Below, piece by piece: positions 20,439 through 32,437 of a stretch of DNA of 64,000 nucleotides; position 1 is the stretch's first letter, and every line of letters begins with the position of its first letter. The position numbers and the translations under genes are program-made. The DNA is from Volutella citrinella (Eukaryota; Ascomycota; Sordariomycetes; Hypocreales; Nectriaceae), in contig JAWZSP010000003.1 of assembly GCA_034401135.1 (NCBI GenBank), forward strand, positions 5,601,093 to 5,665,092. The letters run 5' to 3'. The notes beneath the pieces were generated by a model, which did not search any database, was not told where the DNA came from, and saw only the letters and a program-made list of their open reading frames with translations.

Positions 20439-22901
20439 ATGGCCGAGATATTCGCAACGATTGCCTCTGCAGCAGGTCTCCTAGATGTCGCTGTCCGCAC
20501 CTCCACCAATTTACACTCCGTGTGCAGTGCGCTGAAGCATGCGCCTGCGATTATCGTCGCCTTGTCTAACGAAGTAGCTGATGTCGCTATCGTCTTGGCC
20601 CGCATTAATGACGCCAAGCAAGCAATTGCAGCTCACAGGGGACCGCAAGATGCTGTGTTTCTTACTTCTCTCAACGAACAGCTGGATAAAGCCAACCAAA
20701 TACTAGCAGACATCACGCTGCTAACGGACGAGCTGAAAAGGGCTGGTGTCCCACTAGCGAAGAAGAGACTGCGCTGGATATTACGGCGGTCCAAAGCTGC
20801 AGACTTGAGTAACAACCTACGACAAGCAAGGTGGAGGATCAACGACATCTTTGTCGCTCACAATAGGTACGCAGAATGGTTAGGAAGGATAGAGCTCAAG
20901 TAACAGGAATCCTGTAGCACCGTGTCAAGCCGCATTGAGCTTGAGCTGCAAGACGTGCGCACGTCGATCCGAGACGCAAAGAATGAGGTCCAGCAAAAGG
21001 TCGACGAAACGGCAAATGCCACTGGCACCGAACTTCGCATCTACAGAGAAGAGACAAGTCAGCTACACCAGCGTGTAGTTGTAGGAATGCAAGCGGTTCA
21101 GGATTTGGTCATCAACATGTCCCAAGAAGAGCAACGACGACACGACGAGTCAACGGCGAGGATGGAAGTCGTTGAATCCACCATTAATAAACTTCACGAT
21201 GAAAGCAGCCAGATTGCTAGCTTGAGACCTGATGCCATGGTGGGTCTCCTGGCTGCGATATCCACCGCAACGCAAGCCGGCGGCCCCCGTGATGCTGTTG
21301 GCCAAATGCCAGGGAGCCAAGCATTGCAGAGGTCGCATGATTCCCAAAGCCTGGTTCATTTCTCAGTCCGTACGCGTGGATCTCATAGTTCGACATCTTG
21401 TATTTGCAGCTGCCACGCTCTTGCGCCAGACATCTCCTTCCGTCTCCCCCGAGCTGCCCAGGCTATCATCGGATCGCTATTCATCGGATACACGGGGTAT
21501 CCTGTTCGACGCCGCACTCAATGTGACACCCCGTCCTGCACCAAAGGCCATGGAGCACGCCTGCAGGTGACGTATACTAGCCCAATTGGGTACCTAAGCC
21601 TCGTATTGGACGCCCTCCTTGAGGTTCATATGTCCGGGGCCCTGAATGTCTCACTCGCGGCCCGGAGACGGATGGTCGCGGAGGGCAACAACAACATCTT
21701 CAACCTCACCTTCTTCGGCGCCTCGGATGCTCTCCAGTCTTACATGGGCACTACAGCGGGGAAAGCAGAGGCGAACGACGTGTACTTCTTCGATGGCCGA
21801 TCGCCGCTGTACATGGCCTTGCAGAAGCGGAGCATCACCAAGATCGAGTGCCTGCTGCGTGGCGGCGCGAACCCAGACCAGAAGGATGACTCTGGCATGT
21901 CGCCACGCGCCTATGCCGCCATGGAAATGCTGGTAGGACAATGGGATACTGGCTTCGTGGGGCAGGTGCAGGCGATGATGCCGATAGCACAAGCCATAGA
22001 CGAGTTCGATTTTACCTGGGTGCACAAACTGGTCCTCGGCCTGTGTCCAGTCGATATCGCGCAAGAACTGAGGGCTGCAAGACAACAAGAAGAGTCGCAC
22101 TGGGCCGGTGTGCGCGCCCAGCTTGACGCCCTTGATGCGTTTAGTCGCACGCCGTTGAGCTACGCCGCCATGCGAGGCGACGCTCGTGCTGTCCACGCGC
22201 TCATCTCGGCGGGCGCAGACGTCAATGTGCGCATCTACTCGGACCGCACGGCTCTCCTGCAAGCAATAAACCCGTCTAAAGGCGCAGAAGAGTGTGTCGA
22301 GGCGCTGCTCGCCGCAGGAGCCGACGTCAACGCCGTTGGCAAGAGTGGCTTCACCGCACTGTCCCGGACGGCAGATCTCGGCCTTGCTGGACTAGCACAA
22401 AAGTTACTCTCGGCCGGCGCATCGCCAAGGCTTCCCCAGAACAAGCTCGCTCTCGTGATTGCCGCGCGCGGCAACCGCATTGACCTGATGAAGTTGTTGT
22501 GCGATGCGGGCGCCGACCTGGAGGGCACCAACCGATATGGTTCCACGCCGCTGTGCTACACCGTCTTGCACAGCGTGCCCGAAGCCTGCGAGTTGCTCAT
22601 CAAGCTGGGTGCCAACCATCTCCACGTACCAAAGAACGGCCAGACGCTGCTGCATCTTGCGGCCGAGATGGGCGACGTCGCCATCATTCGAAAGCTGGCC
22701 GAGTTGCGGCTTCCGGGATTTGATGTGCAAGCTCGTGACGAGAAGGGCTTGACTGCTGCCGACGAGTTTGCGCGCCGTAGTGGCGTGTCTGCAGAGTTGC
22801 AGGCAGCCTTTGAGCAGCTGCTCTGTGCAGCCGAGGCGGAGGGGACACATGTTGATGACCATGGTGTGGATCAATTTGAAGACGCCGTTGAGTTTCAATA
22901 A
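20439..22901 (+). CDS. Helo/SesA-like N-terminal domain plus ankyrin repeats
   Basis: 803 residues, exons 20439-20866 and 20918-22901 (51 bp intron, GTACGC donor, GTAG acceptor, removing an in-frame TAA). Residues 1-140 look like the fungal death-fold-like N-terminal domains (helo-like/SesA type; starts MAEIFATIASAAGLLDVAV). Next comes a coiled-coil region (SRIELELQDVRTSIRDAK, QEEQRRHDESTARMEVV), then a Cys/His-rich stretch (CICSCHALAP, CDTPSC) common to fungal ankyrin proteins, and about 7-8 ankyrin repeats from residue 450 on (LLRGGANPDQKD, ALISAGADVNVR, LLAAGADVNAVG, LLCDAGADLEG). No NACHT or NB-ARC P-loop is visible between the domains. Fungal relatives with such N-termini take part in heterokaryon incompatibility or cell-death signalling; that function here is inferred. 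Confidence 0.85.
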
Positions 22902-23075
22902 CAAGTTGGCACCAACACTGCATGTTGGAGGAGATATGCCGTGAATAGTACAACTCTTGTTAGTCGTTTGTACTCATATTATTATTTTCCGGGCCGGGAA
23001 GTCTTTCCATCTTCGTTTCTTGTCCTTTAAAGCCATCCTTGGGTTGAGCATAGTGTAGAATGTCGACGACATTTG

Positions 23076-25655
23076 TTACATATCTATATTACTATAAAAC
23101 ACATCGTCCATGTTTGTGGTGTCCTCGAAGGATATTTCTGATATAAATTCCTCCCACAACGCCCAAGCCGGGTCGAGTGTGTCAACCACGGACCCCTGAT
23201 TTGTTTGATACAACGGTGCAGACTGCTCGACCGCTGAAAAGAACGACAATGAACTGTCATGTCGATCTTGTGCAGTGCATAGCAACACCGTGTTATCCCC
23301 CACTGTGGGAGTTTGGCCAGTCGAGATGCTGGCGACGCGCAGCGAATCCACCAAACCTTGACTCGCTTTCTGGTTAAGGGCTTGCATAGGAGACCCAAGG
23401 ATTTTCATCCAGATGTCATTAGCCTCTGAGTTTATGCTGTCACTCGGAGACTTGTCGGTTCGCAACATGGAGGCTACTTTCTCCCGTGTTCGTGCCATGA
23501 GCTTTCCAAGAGGGCCACGGAGCCTCTCCCCTTTATAGCCAGCAATGTTCGTTTCATGATGCTGATAGGATGCCTCGATTACAGGCCAGACTCTTGCTAC
23601 GAGGCTCGCATCATTACAGATGTAGCATTCCGCGAGAGCAATGGCGAGTGCGTGCCACTGGATCGTCACATACCAGCGGAAGCCTTCCCCACGAGCATCC
23701 GTATGCATAAGTAATGCCTTCTCTAGACCTTGGGTGCTCAGGCGCAGTAGTTCGGTATCTCCAGTTTGACGCGGCGGTAGCTGCTTGCTTCCCTCGCGCA
23801 GGCGTTGCAGAGGGCGCATGATGCACGCCCGGGCTCCAGCGACGAAGCAGAGTGCACTATGCAGGGTGAACCAGGCATATGTGGAAGACTCCGGGTCGCA
23901 CAAATGTAGTAGCTGCAAGACCTCTTGCTCGAATTGCCGTGCACGCTGCTGCCGCATTTCCATGTCTGACATGTCCTTTTCTAGTGACGGCGTCGCGTTG
24001 CTGTCTTGGTTGTCATGATTTGCGCCAAAATTGGTCTGTCGAGCAAAATGCTGCAGCCTGTACTTGATCATGGCAAAAGTAGTGTCTGTGAGTCCTTCTC
24101 TGTCAGGGACATGTACGGTGGCCGGCCCAAAGTCCGCGTCATTGATGTGGCTTGGGAGCCTGAAGCCAGCTGTAGCCTCGGCAAGGCTGATAAGCGGCTG
24201 TGAGGTCAGCGAAAAGGAGGACTGGACATCCATGAGGCAGATGGAAAGCCAGAGTCGCCTTCGCATTTGCTGGACAAAGAAGGTTTCACGTCGCGGCGTC
24301 TCTGGGTCTTGATGGAGAGACATGCCCTTTGCGACGCGGACTGCTACAGAAAACAGAGTCCATACTGCTCTCCCCTTATCCTCTGCGCGTCTCGCAGCCT
24401 GTGAAATATTCAGTAGCTTTCGATGTGGGGATTCTGTGGCGAGGACTCACAAGATACAAGAGAAACGCCTGCAGGACTGTCATGTCACGAGTAGTCAGTA
24501 GGCCTGACTGTTCCATGGCTGTTTCGCACTCTCTCCGGCAGTCCTGCACGATGGCATGCTTGTCAATGTGCAATATTCGCTGGCATTGGCTCTCCGTCAT
24601 ACTGCTTGCCGCCATGTACATGACTGCGTATCGCAAAACTTGTGCTGAAGGGTGTCCCTCCGGATATCCGAGGTAGCGTTGATGATTGATCATGTAATTT
24701 GCTAGGGATGGACGGTGAAGTATCTTGATAATCGGGTCAACCTGCTCAAGATAGATCTGGCATAGTTGAACCGCAAGCGACTGTGTCATGGGCTGCATGG
24801 CACAAGGGCGGCCGAGATGGGCCGGTATGGAGGGGCCACTTGGCGCTGACAAGCCGAGAACACTGAGTCCACGGTGAGTATGCCCAATCGTAGCTGCGTG
24901 ATTTTGAGAAGCGTCGTCTTCTGCTTCATTCCCTTCTGATTCCACCACATCACGCAGTCCATATATCTAACGTACCGAGTCAGCGGAGAGAACATGCAGA
25001 AATGCTTCACTTTCTTGTCGGGATGAACGTACTTCCTGAGCCAGGTCATCCCAGAAGTGATTAGGTTGCTGGAATAGGATCGCTCGTTTCTCTGTCCCGT
25101 TAGGAGGACAAATGTTTGAGGATGTAGCGCCAGAAGAGCCCAGTGGAACGGACGAGGTGGCTAGGCCGGCGCTGGACTACCAATGCAATCCCTTGTCAGC
25201 ATGCCATATAATAGGTCTCCTCCGCAAAGCTACTCTGCTGTCCCTAGCCGTACCTCACTCTCGGGGGCCTGGACGGGACCTGCCTCATTGATGAGTGCTT
25301 CGAGTCGGCGGATGCGTCGTTTAAGATCCTCGCCAACGGGGGTAGATCGCTGAGCATGGCGCCCACGAGGTAGCCTTGGCCGGTGGACTGAGACACATGT
25401 CGCACCGGCAGACACGCAGTTGGTACACGGCTCGAGCTTGTCGCATTTGACCTTGCGTTCCGTACATAGTCGGCAAGACAGATGCGCCACCGCCGGGCTC
25501 TTGCGTGCGGCTGAGTCTCTAGTGGAGATGCCATCCCGGCCGCGCTTCTCCATAAGATGGGTCGGGCTTTCGGATGAATGCTCCGGCGCTTTGATGATCA
25601 GATGATGACGGCGACGATGATGACCGGGTTTTGGGTCGGGTTCTGACACCGTCAT
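23076..25655 (-). CDS. Zn2Cys6 transcription factor with fungal_trans domain
   Basis: 794 residues in four exons: 25655-25254, 25176-25033, 24966-24451, 24398-23076; all in frame. The zinc cluster is complete: Cys61, 64, 71, 77, 80 and 87 ([15 protein letters not shown]). It is followed by a basic/coiled segment ([17 protein letters not shown]). The [18 protein letters not shown] junction, assembled over intron 25032-24967, matches the region preceding the fungal_trans domain in this group. The domain itself covers residues about 230-560 with [14 protein letters not shown] and [13 protein letters not shown]. It is head-to-head with the FAD monooxygenase at 25918 across 262 bp, so that gene is its most likely target. 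Confidence 0.92.
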
Positions 25656-25917
25656 CGTATATCGCGTCCATGGGGTAGGTTTCGTGCTAAAACCCGAGCC
25701 AGGCTTTTGATTAGCTGTCGGGTTTTAACGAAAGCGGCGACAGACCTTTGATTGGCTGGCGGGGTTTGACCAAGCCGTCCTTGCCGGCTTACAAGGGTGT
25801 GTAGTTATGACTGTCGCTGTAGATGAGTTTGTATAAGATGAACGCCCTCCTTGAGAATCCTGCGCTGAGGCTCAGTACTACCTTTTCTTTCACTGGCAGA
25901 GAATTTATCCAGCTACC
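25656..25917. promoter_or_regulatory. Divergent promoter with inverted and direct repeats
   Basis: Between the Zn2Cys6 regulator and the FAD monooxygenase. TAAAACCCGA (25688-25697) is matched by its exact inverse TCGGGTTTTA (25718-25727). The right arm lies inside a longer motif, CTTTTGATTAGCTGTCGGG, that recurs with a few changes about 42 bp downstream (25745-25770). This is a candidate operator for the adjacent regulator. Confidence 0.5.
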
Positions 25918-27278
25918 ATGGCTCCTTTAGAAATTCTTATCGTTGGCTGCAGCATTGCAGGCCCAACGCTCGCCAACTTCTTGCTCCTGTCCCCGTTCCC
26001 TGCCGCCGAGAAGCCGCGGATCACCATTGTCGACCGCTCCACCAATGTCCACACGCATGGCCAGAACGTCGATATTCGTGGCGTGGGCGTAGCCGTCATC
26101 CGCAAGTTGGGTCTCGAGGCAGCGATCCGGGCATCAACGACTGGCGAAGAAGGCGTCCAGTGGGTCAAGGATGACAATAGTCCCTGGGCTTCAATTCCGG
26201 CCGGCAGCAGCGAGAAGATGCACGTGCCGACAAGCGACATCGAGATCATGCGAGGCCGGCTGGCAGAGATCTTGTGGAAGCAAGGCAAGGCATTGAATGA
26301 AGCGGTGCAAAAGGAGGGTGGCGCCGGAGTGGAATACATTCTTGGAGACTATATCGACGATTTAGTTCAAGACGGGGCAAGAGTACACGTCCGATTTGCA
26401 AAAAGCGGAACGACGAGATCATACGACCTCGTAGTGGGAGCAGACGGACTGCATAGCCAGACACGCAAGATGGCATGGGGTAGCGAGGGAGAAAAGGACA
26501 GAATGACAAGAATAGGGATGTACGGGGCCTTCTTCAGCATCCCACAGGCGACAACCGATACCACGTGGCGCCGCTGTTTCCACGCCCCAGGACGACGGGT
26601 CATGATGGTGAGACCGAGTGGCCAAAAAGGGAGAACGACAGCATTGGTTTATGTCATCAACGACACAGATGCGAGGCTTCCGGAGGCTGCAATGAATGGA
26701 CGCGACAACGTCGACGCCCAAAAGGCTCTGATGAATGAGTATTTCCACGACGCGGGATGGGAAAGCGAGAGGATCACAAAGGATATGATGGCAACGAGCG
26801 ACTTCTACTACGACATCATGGGCCAAATCAAAATGGAGAAATGGCACAAGGGAACGGTGGTTTTGGTTGGCGATGCTGCGTGGGTGTCCTTGTTTCTCCC
26901 CCCAGCGTTGGATCATCTGCTGACAAGACTAGCTACTGTGCTTCGCCAATGTCGGGCATGGGCACGACACTGGCCATGTATGGCGCCTACACACTAGCTG
27001 GTGCTCTTGTTCGCCACCCCGGCGACATCCAGGCAGCGTTTACCGAGTATGAGAAAACGTTGCGGCCATCCGTTGATTCAGCACAACAAGTGAAGATTGG
27101 AATCCATCGAACCATGCATCCAGAGACGGCATGGGGCATATGGCTCATCGAAACTTTCATCCAGTTTCTTGTCTGTTCACGTCTAGTCAACCTGCTGTTG
27201 TTCTTGAAGAAGCCAGACAAGGTCTCTGTATCAGTGGAAGACGATGGGTTTCAAAAGGTACCTGAATGGAGGGAGTAG
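25918..27278 (+). CDS. FAD-dependent aromatic-type monooxygenase
   Basis: 435 residues, exons 25918-26879 and 26933-27278; the 53 bp intron splits the GDAAY-CASPMSG motif, which becomes contiguous on splicing. Group A flavoprotein monooxygenase (PHBH fold): FAD-binding GCSIAG at 10-15, RGRLAEIL, GADGLHSQTRK, and VVLVGDAA-YCASPMSGMGTTLAMYGA for the FAD ribityl region. Closest in style to the fungal and bacterial enzymes that hydroxylate phenolic or polyketide-like compounds and to tetracycline-inactivating monooxygenases. The tail FIQFLVCSRLVNLLLF is hydrophobic, but I cannot say whether it anchors the protein. Divergent partner of the regulator at 23076-25655. Confidence 0.9.
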
Positions 27279-27738
27279 TGGAGCATGCAAAGGAGTGCTA
27301 CGGGGTGCCCCGGCTGTCGTCTGACGCCCGTGAAGCATTGGATAGATACGTAGCTAGCTGTGAGTCAGAATACACGGCCAACTAGTTGCACCCGACAAGT
27401 GCTACTTCCGATTCACCATAGTCATGACACTGGTGAGTCGCCAACTTGGTGGTTTCGAGATGGATGCCTTGGGGTAGCTCCAAGCGCGCCCGTGTCTCCA
27501 ACAGATGTTGGAGGTTGGCGCATTACTCCAACCGAACCCTATCTTCGGGCCTGACTCGCCCCAAACTCTTATGCTCGGACCAATCATCACGTATGGACGA
27601 CTCCGACAAGATAATGATTTGAATGAATGGTCCGTATCGGTTCATCAACTGGCTTCAATGACGGTGGGATCAACACTTGAAAGATGCATTGCTAGAGACG
27701 TGCTAGAGATGTACTGAGAGCCTGAGTGAACAATCCAC
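27279..27738. other. Convergent intergenic region, no gene seen
   Basis: 460 bp between the 3' ends of the FAD monooxygenase and the old yellow enzyme. I find no supported feature. Confidence 0.5.
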
Positions 27739-29284
27739 CTAGTTCATGATCTTGTTGCTGGTTTGGTTGTCATGACTGCGCGTCACGTCGTCTGAGGCCT
27801 TGACGTCGGTCATGATGCTCGTGGTGGACTCGACGTACTTGCCATTCACTGCGTCACGTCAGTACAAATGGATGCATGGAGTGCAAGCAACACTTACTGG
27901 GCGCACGGTGGTACTGGTCAACCCAGGTGACCTCGGTTCCAGTGGAAAGGGCAACCTTTTGCACAAAGTTGGGATCGCGGAGGAATTCACGGGCCACGTG
28001 GACAACATCGGCCTTGCCGTTGCTCAGGATCTGCAGGACATCGTCAGCATCAGAAGCGTTTTATGGCTCAGTAGCGCGAAAACGTACGTCGTGGACAGTA
28101 ACACCGTCTCGGATCCAGCCGACGGCTCCAACGGTGACGCCGGGGATCTGGAGATCCTTGATGGCCTTGGCAAAGAGGACCTGGTATTGCTGGCCGAGCT
28201 GGACCTTCTGTCGGCGATCAGTGCCGCCGCTGGACACGTCGAAGAGGTCGACTCCCTCCGCGGCCAGGATGGGGGCGTAGCGGAGAGTGTCCTTCAGCTC
28301 CCAGCCCTCACCCTCGGGAAGCCAGTCCACGGCCGAGATCTTCCAGAAGACCGGAGTGTCCTTGGGGATGTTTCGACGAACAGAGCGGAGCACCTCAATG
28401 CCGAAGCGGGTGCGGTTCTCAAAGCTTCCGCCCCAGCGGTCGGTACGCTTGTTTGTCTATGGATACCTATTAGCTTTTGTCACGCTGTGGCCGAGTATGA
28501 TAGTGCTAGGAAGACTTGATATGCTTACGGCCGGAGACGCAAAGGAGTGGACGAGATATCCATGGGCGCCGTGGATAGCGATGACGTCGATGCCGGCAGC
28601 GACAGCCCTTCGGGCAGCTTGTCCGTAACCCTCGATGGTCTCAAGAATCTCCTCTTCCGTCATCGCTAAGGGAGTCGTGTAGTTCTCGTTCCAGGGCTCA
28701 GCCACAGGGCCCTGGACATCCTTAGCAAAGCCACCAAACTCATCGGGGACAATCTTCAGGCCCAGCCAAGGCGGGCAGACACTGCACTTTCGGCCAGCAT
28801 GTTGGAGCTGGATGGCGGCCTTCTGCGACTGGGAGTGGATCAAGTCCACGATCCGCTTCAGAGGAGCAATGTGGCCATCAGACCAAAGGCCGGCATCTTG
28901 GGGGGTGTTGCGGCCCTGCGGAAGACATAAGCATTTGATAAGGGAACGGACTGATTAACTCACACGAAGGGTGACGGCAGCAGCCTCGAGAGTAATAAGT
29001 GCGCTTCCTCGCATCGCCCACTGTCCATAATGCGCAACATGAAAGTCGCTAAACATGCCATCTTTACAGCTATACATACACATAGGGGCAACCCAGATGC
29101 GGTTCTGGAACGTCTTGCCCCGGATGGTGATGGGTTGGAAGGCGGGAGTAATATCTTGCTCAGTCTGACCCTCCTTGAGAATGGCAGTGCCGACTGGGAC
29201 TCGCTGCTTGGGAGTGAAGAAGGACAGGCCTTCGACAGCAACGCTGCGAAAGTCGGTGTACTCTGCACTGTCGATGGATCCCAT
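27739..29284 (-). CDS. Old yellow enzyme, NADH:flavin oxidoreductase (YqjM-like)
   Basis: 439 residues in five exons: 29284-28964, 28915-28529, 28456-28088, 28030-27898, 27848-27739, all junctions in frame. FMN TIM-barrel enzyme of the OYE family that reduces activated C=C bonds with NAD(P)H. Seen: NRIWVAPMCMYS (the Cys-containing FMN loop of the thermophilic-like/YqjM class), QLQHAGRK (substrate-binding His), AIHGAHGYLVHSF, TNKRTDRWGGSFENR, and the phosphate-binding segment ending HVAREFLRDPNF. The usual HxxN pair is Q-L-Q-HAGRK plus HGAHGYL. It is divergent from the LamB gene, 533 bp away. It lies between the monooxygenase and the lactam cluster and could belong to either. Confidence 0.93.
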
Positions 29285-29817
29285 TTTGGCGGTGGGTGCG
29301 TGAACGAGATGGGGGGACTTGGGTAAGAAGGATGATGAGTCCTGGATGACACTGAAATGGATTGAGTGTTGGTGATCCAGACCAGTCGTTCGGAGAGTCC
29401 TTATGGAAGATATCACGACTGGAGAATCGACAACCCGAGGAGCACAGCTTCCACGACCGTTGGATGTGATGCCGCCACATCAATCGACACGCTGAATCAT
29501 CCGATCTCCCGGACGAATACCCCAATCGTGTCTCCCCAGGTGGTCTGGACTGCATCTCCGGATCTGGGCTGCTGGCCAATTTCCACCCCTCCATAGTTGC
29601 ATCCCGATTTGGACTTTCTACCCCAGCTACTAAATTCGGCCGAACACCCCCAGCTCCCTTTCGCCCCCTCCCAGCCACCGACATGGGCAGCCAATCACCC
29701 AATACGGATATTGGATTGGATGCTGACGGCCGATGGTAGTTTACCGACGAGATAAAATATCCTGTAGCAGCGGGCGCGATCGGTCGGCCGCTGCGTACTC
29801 AGGTACTCCTTAGCAAC
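29285..29817. promoter_or_regulatory. Divergent promoter of old yellow enzyme and LamB
   Basis: 533 bp with no supported gene. A TATA-like GATAAAATATCC lies at about 29751, roughly 70 bp before the LamB ATG. Confidence 0.4.
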
Positions 29818-30648
29818 ATGTCGTCAGGGCTCGTCTCTCGCTTCGAAATCAACGCCGATATGGGCGAAGGCTTCGGCCGATGGAAAATGGCGAGTTTCCT
29901 CTAGCTGTTTTTGCTACCTTTTCGCTAACCTGGACGATAGGGGCCGGACGAGGAGCTCATGCAGTTTATCGATACTGCGAATATTGCGTGCGGCTTCCAT
30001 GCCGGTGACCCCTCCATCATGCTCAAGACAGTCCGCCTCTGCAAGAAGTTCGGGGTCAAGGCCGGCGCCCATCCTGGCCAGCAAGACCTCTTTGGCTTCG
30101 GTCGAAGAAAGATCGAGGTGGACCCGAAGGACATGTACGCCCTGGTCATCTACCAAGTCGGCGCTCTCAAGTCCATGCTGGAGGCGGAGGGCATGACGCT
30201 CTCGCACATCAAACCACACGGCGAGCTGTTTTTCTACATGCAGAGAGACGAAACAATCATGAAGGCCGTTCTTGAAGCCTGTGCCACGTTCAGCGTTCCG
30301 GTCTACGCCTCTCAGAACCCCAGCCAGGCCAAGGCCTGTGCAGAGCTCGGGGTCCCCTTCCAGGGAGAAATCTACGTGGACATCGACTATTCGCCCGAGG
30401 GCGCTCTCTTGCCCGTTTCCAAGTCTCAGCCGGCCACCCCCGAGCTCTGCTACCAGAGGGCGAAGAAGGCCATGTTGACCGACGAGGGATCCGACTGCAA
30501 CGGGGACTCGTTCAAATTTGGGTTTGACAACAAGCCCTTCAGCATCTGCATTCATTCAGATATGCCGACTGTTCTGGAAAACATCCAGGGGGTGCGAAAG
30601 GCCGTTGACGACTCGAACAAGGAGAAGTTTGGGAACCCCAGGAAGTAG
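29818..30648 (+). CDS. lamB: LamB/YcsF family lactam-utilisation protein
   Basis: 259 residues, exons 29818-29889 and 29941-30648. The family is named after Aspergillus nidulans LamB and includes bacterial PxpA, a subunit of ATP-dependent 5-oxoprolinase. Seen: INADMGEGFGRWKM-GPDEELM at the start, IACGFHAGDP, VKAGAHPGQQDLFGFGRR and KPHGELF, the metal/active-site signatures. The conserved WKMGPDEE only forms if the 51 bp intron begins with GC (GCGAGT donor, GCTAAC branch, GATAG acceptor), so this is a GC-AG intron. In bacteria PxpA works with PxpB and PxpC. Here those two domains are found fused inside the protein at 41772-45573, in the same cluster. Expected role: opening a lactam ring (5-oxoproline or 2-pyrrolidinone). 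Confidence 0.94.
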
Positions 30649-30923
30649 CAGACCAATTAATCAGACATTTGTGTATAACAGCATCCACAGTAGCAGAAGA
30701 TGAACCAAGACTACCGAGCAATCATGGCGCGTAACTTCAAGAAGTTCTGGGTGACACAGTCGCAGATGCATCAAGCCTCTGTATTATGCGCAAGGGATCA
30801 AAAGCAAAGCAATGAACAGGGGAGTAGCAAAATCTGTGACGGTACATGATGATATCCAACTCTATATAGCCTAGAATACAGTAGTCTCGGCCAACTCCGA
30901 TTCTATAGATACGAGCAGCCTCC
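30649..30923. other. Convergent 3' region
   Basis: 275 bp between the LamB stop and the permease stop. No feature seen. Confidence 0.5.
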
Positions 30924-32437
30924 TCAAGTTGAGTTACTGTTGTCCGCGCAGCTAAAGGCTGATCCAACAGTACCATTCGCATACGCATCGATGATCGACT
31001 GGACCACGCTGTATGTGCCACAGATGGACAGAAACAATCCCGCCACAATCAAAAAGACATGGAACGCATACGCAGATGCCTTGACAACACCGCCTCGCCA
31101 GTGGTTGCGGTTGGTGTGAATCCAGAGCACGCCAGGGAGAACCAGACCTAGCGGCGCAAATCCAATGCAGCCCGAGAGGGCGGTAATGAACTCGAAAATA
31201 GGCACACCCGAAGCGAGAAGGAAGCTCAGAACGACGCTCCCGCTGACGCAGCCAAGCCAGCATCCCCAGTGGACAAGGCTGTTCTTCTGCAGATGCTCAG
31301 ACTTGCGCAGAAGTCGGATGAAGAGGTACTTGGCAGCAGTATGCAGCCAAAGACTCGAACTGACAAGCAGACCAATGAGGCCAACACCGTATGCAACCTT
31401 CTTAATCAGGGGACCAGCACTGCCGAGAGAAGGGCTGGTGAGCCACTGGCCGCACCATCTGTAAACGACAAGGCTCAGGGTGAGGTATGACGCTCCGAGG
31501 AAACCCATGCTGACATATACGGCCCGGTTATAGTGATTCGGGTTCTTCATTTCCGCAATGACGCCCACGAATGCTGATGTGGCCGAACTGGGGGTGTAGA
31601 TGTTGACCAAGGCGACAACAGCTGCGATGAAGCTGGGGTGATTAACGGTATAAAAGCCGAACTCGAAGTCGCCCGTCTGGGGCGCAGCCGCCGGTCGGGA
31701 ACGGACCGTAACTGCAATTCTGTTGCCTTTGTTAGTGCTGGTCTGAGCCAGCCTCGGTGTAGATCAACTTACACGACAATGAAGATGGCGGTGAAGATGG
31801 AGATGAAGCCAGCCCATGTAACCCAGGCGAACTTCTCAAACTTGCGCACACTGGCCACGATGCCGACGGCGACCATGGAAACGAGCATAAAGTAGTTCGT
31901 GCAGACAGCGTGGTTTGAAAGCGCGTTGAGGCCGATGGAAACGCCGAACATGCCCGAGGCGCCGACAATCACATACGTGAGGAGGAAGATGAAGCCGACA
32001 ATCTCGCGACAGATAGGGCCGCCGACAACGTTGGCCATGTCCGCAACCGAGTGGCAAGATGGATGGAGGCGCCGAAAGTCGCCCAGGATGATGGCACAGT
32101 AGGTGTTGATGGCGCAGGAGATGACAAGGGCAATGGCACCGGGGGCGGCGCCGAGCGTCAGGAGGCAGATGGGGAGAGCGAGAACGCCGGTGGCGAACTG
32201 GTCTGTCGAGAGGCGTCAGCATCCGGCCATGGAACCATGCATTGGGCTTCCCAGGGACTCACTCTTGAGGAAGATCATGGCCGCCGCAGTCCAGTGGACG
32301 GTTCGGAAGTCGACGCCGCCCTCGGTGCGGCTGAAGACCTCGCCTTCGCCGACTTCCTGGACGACCCCGATGCTCTCTTCCGCGGGAACATTGCTGGCAT
32401 CCGAGGATGGTCGCTTCTCTTTTGAATCCAAGATCAT
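30924..32437 (-). CDS. Amino-acid transporter, Aa_trans (AAAP) family
   Basis: 466 residues, exons 32437-32263, 32202-31773, 31719-30924. The frame requires the acceptor AACAG at 31721-31720, giving FIVVIAVTVRSRPAA. Hydrophilic N-terminus of about 45 residues, then about 11 membrane spans. The family signature FATGVLALPICLLTLGAAPG follows the first junction, and DFRRLHPSCHSVADM and NIYTPSSATSAFV are also present. It resembles the fungal neutral amino-acid permease (mtr-like) group in the plasma membrane. Its place between LamB and the regulator suggests uptake of GABA, a lactam or a related omega-amino acid. The characterised fungal GABA permease belongs to a different family, so this assignment is from context. 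Confidence 0.92.

Noticed and set aside
29914..30555. 213-residue minus-strand frame
   Set aside because: Antisense to lamB, which has full family signatures.
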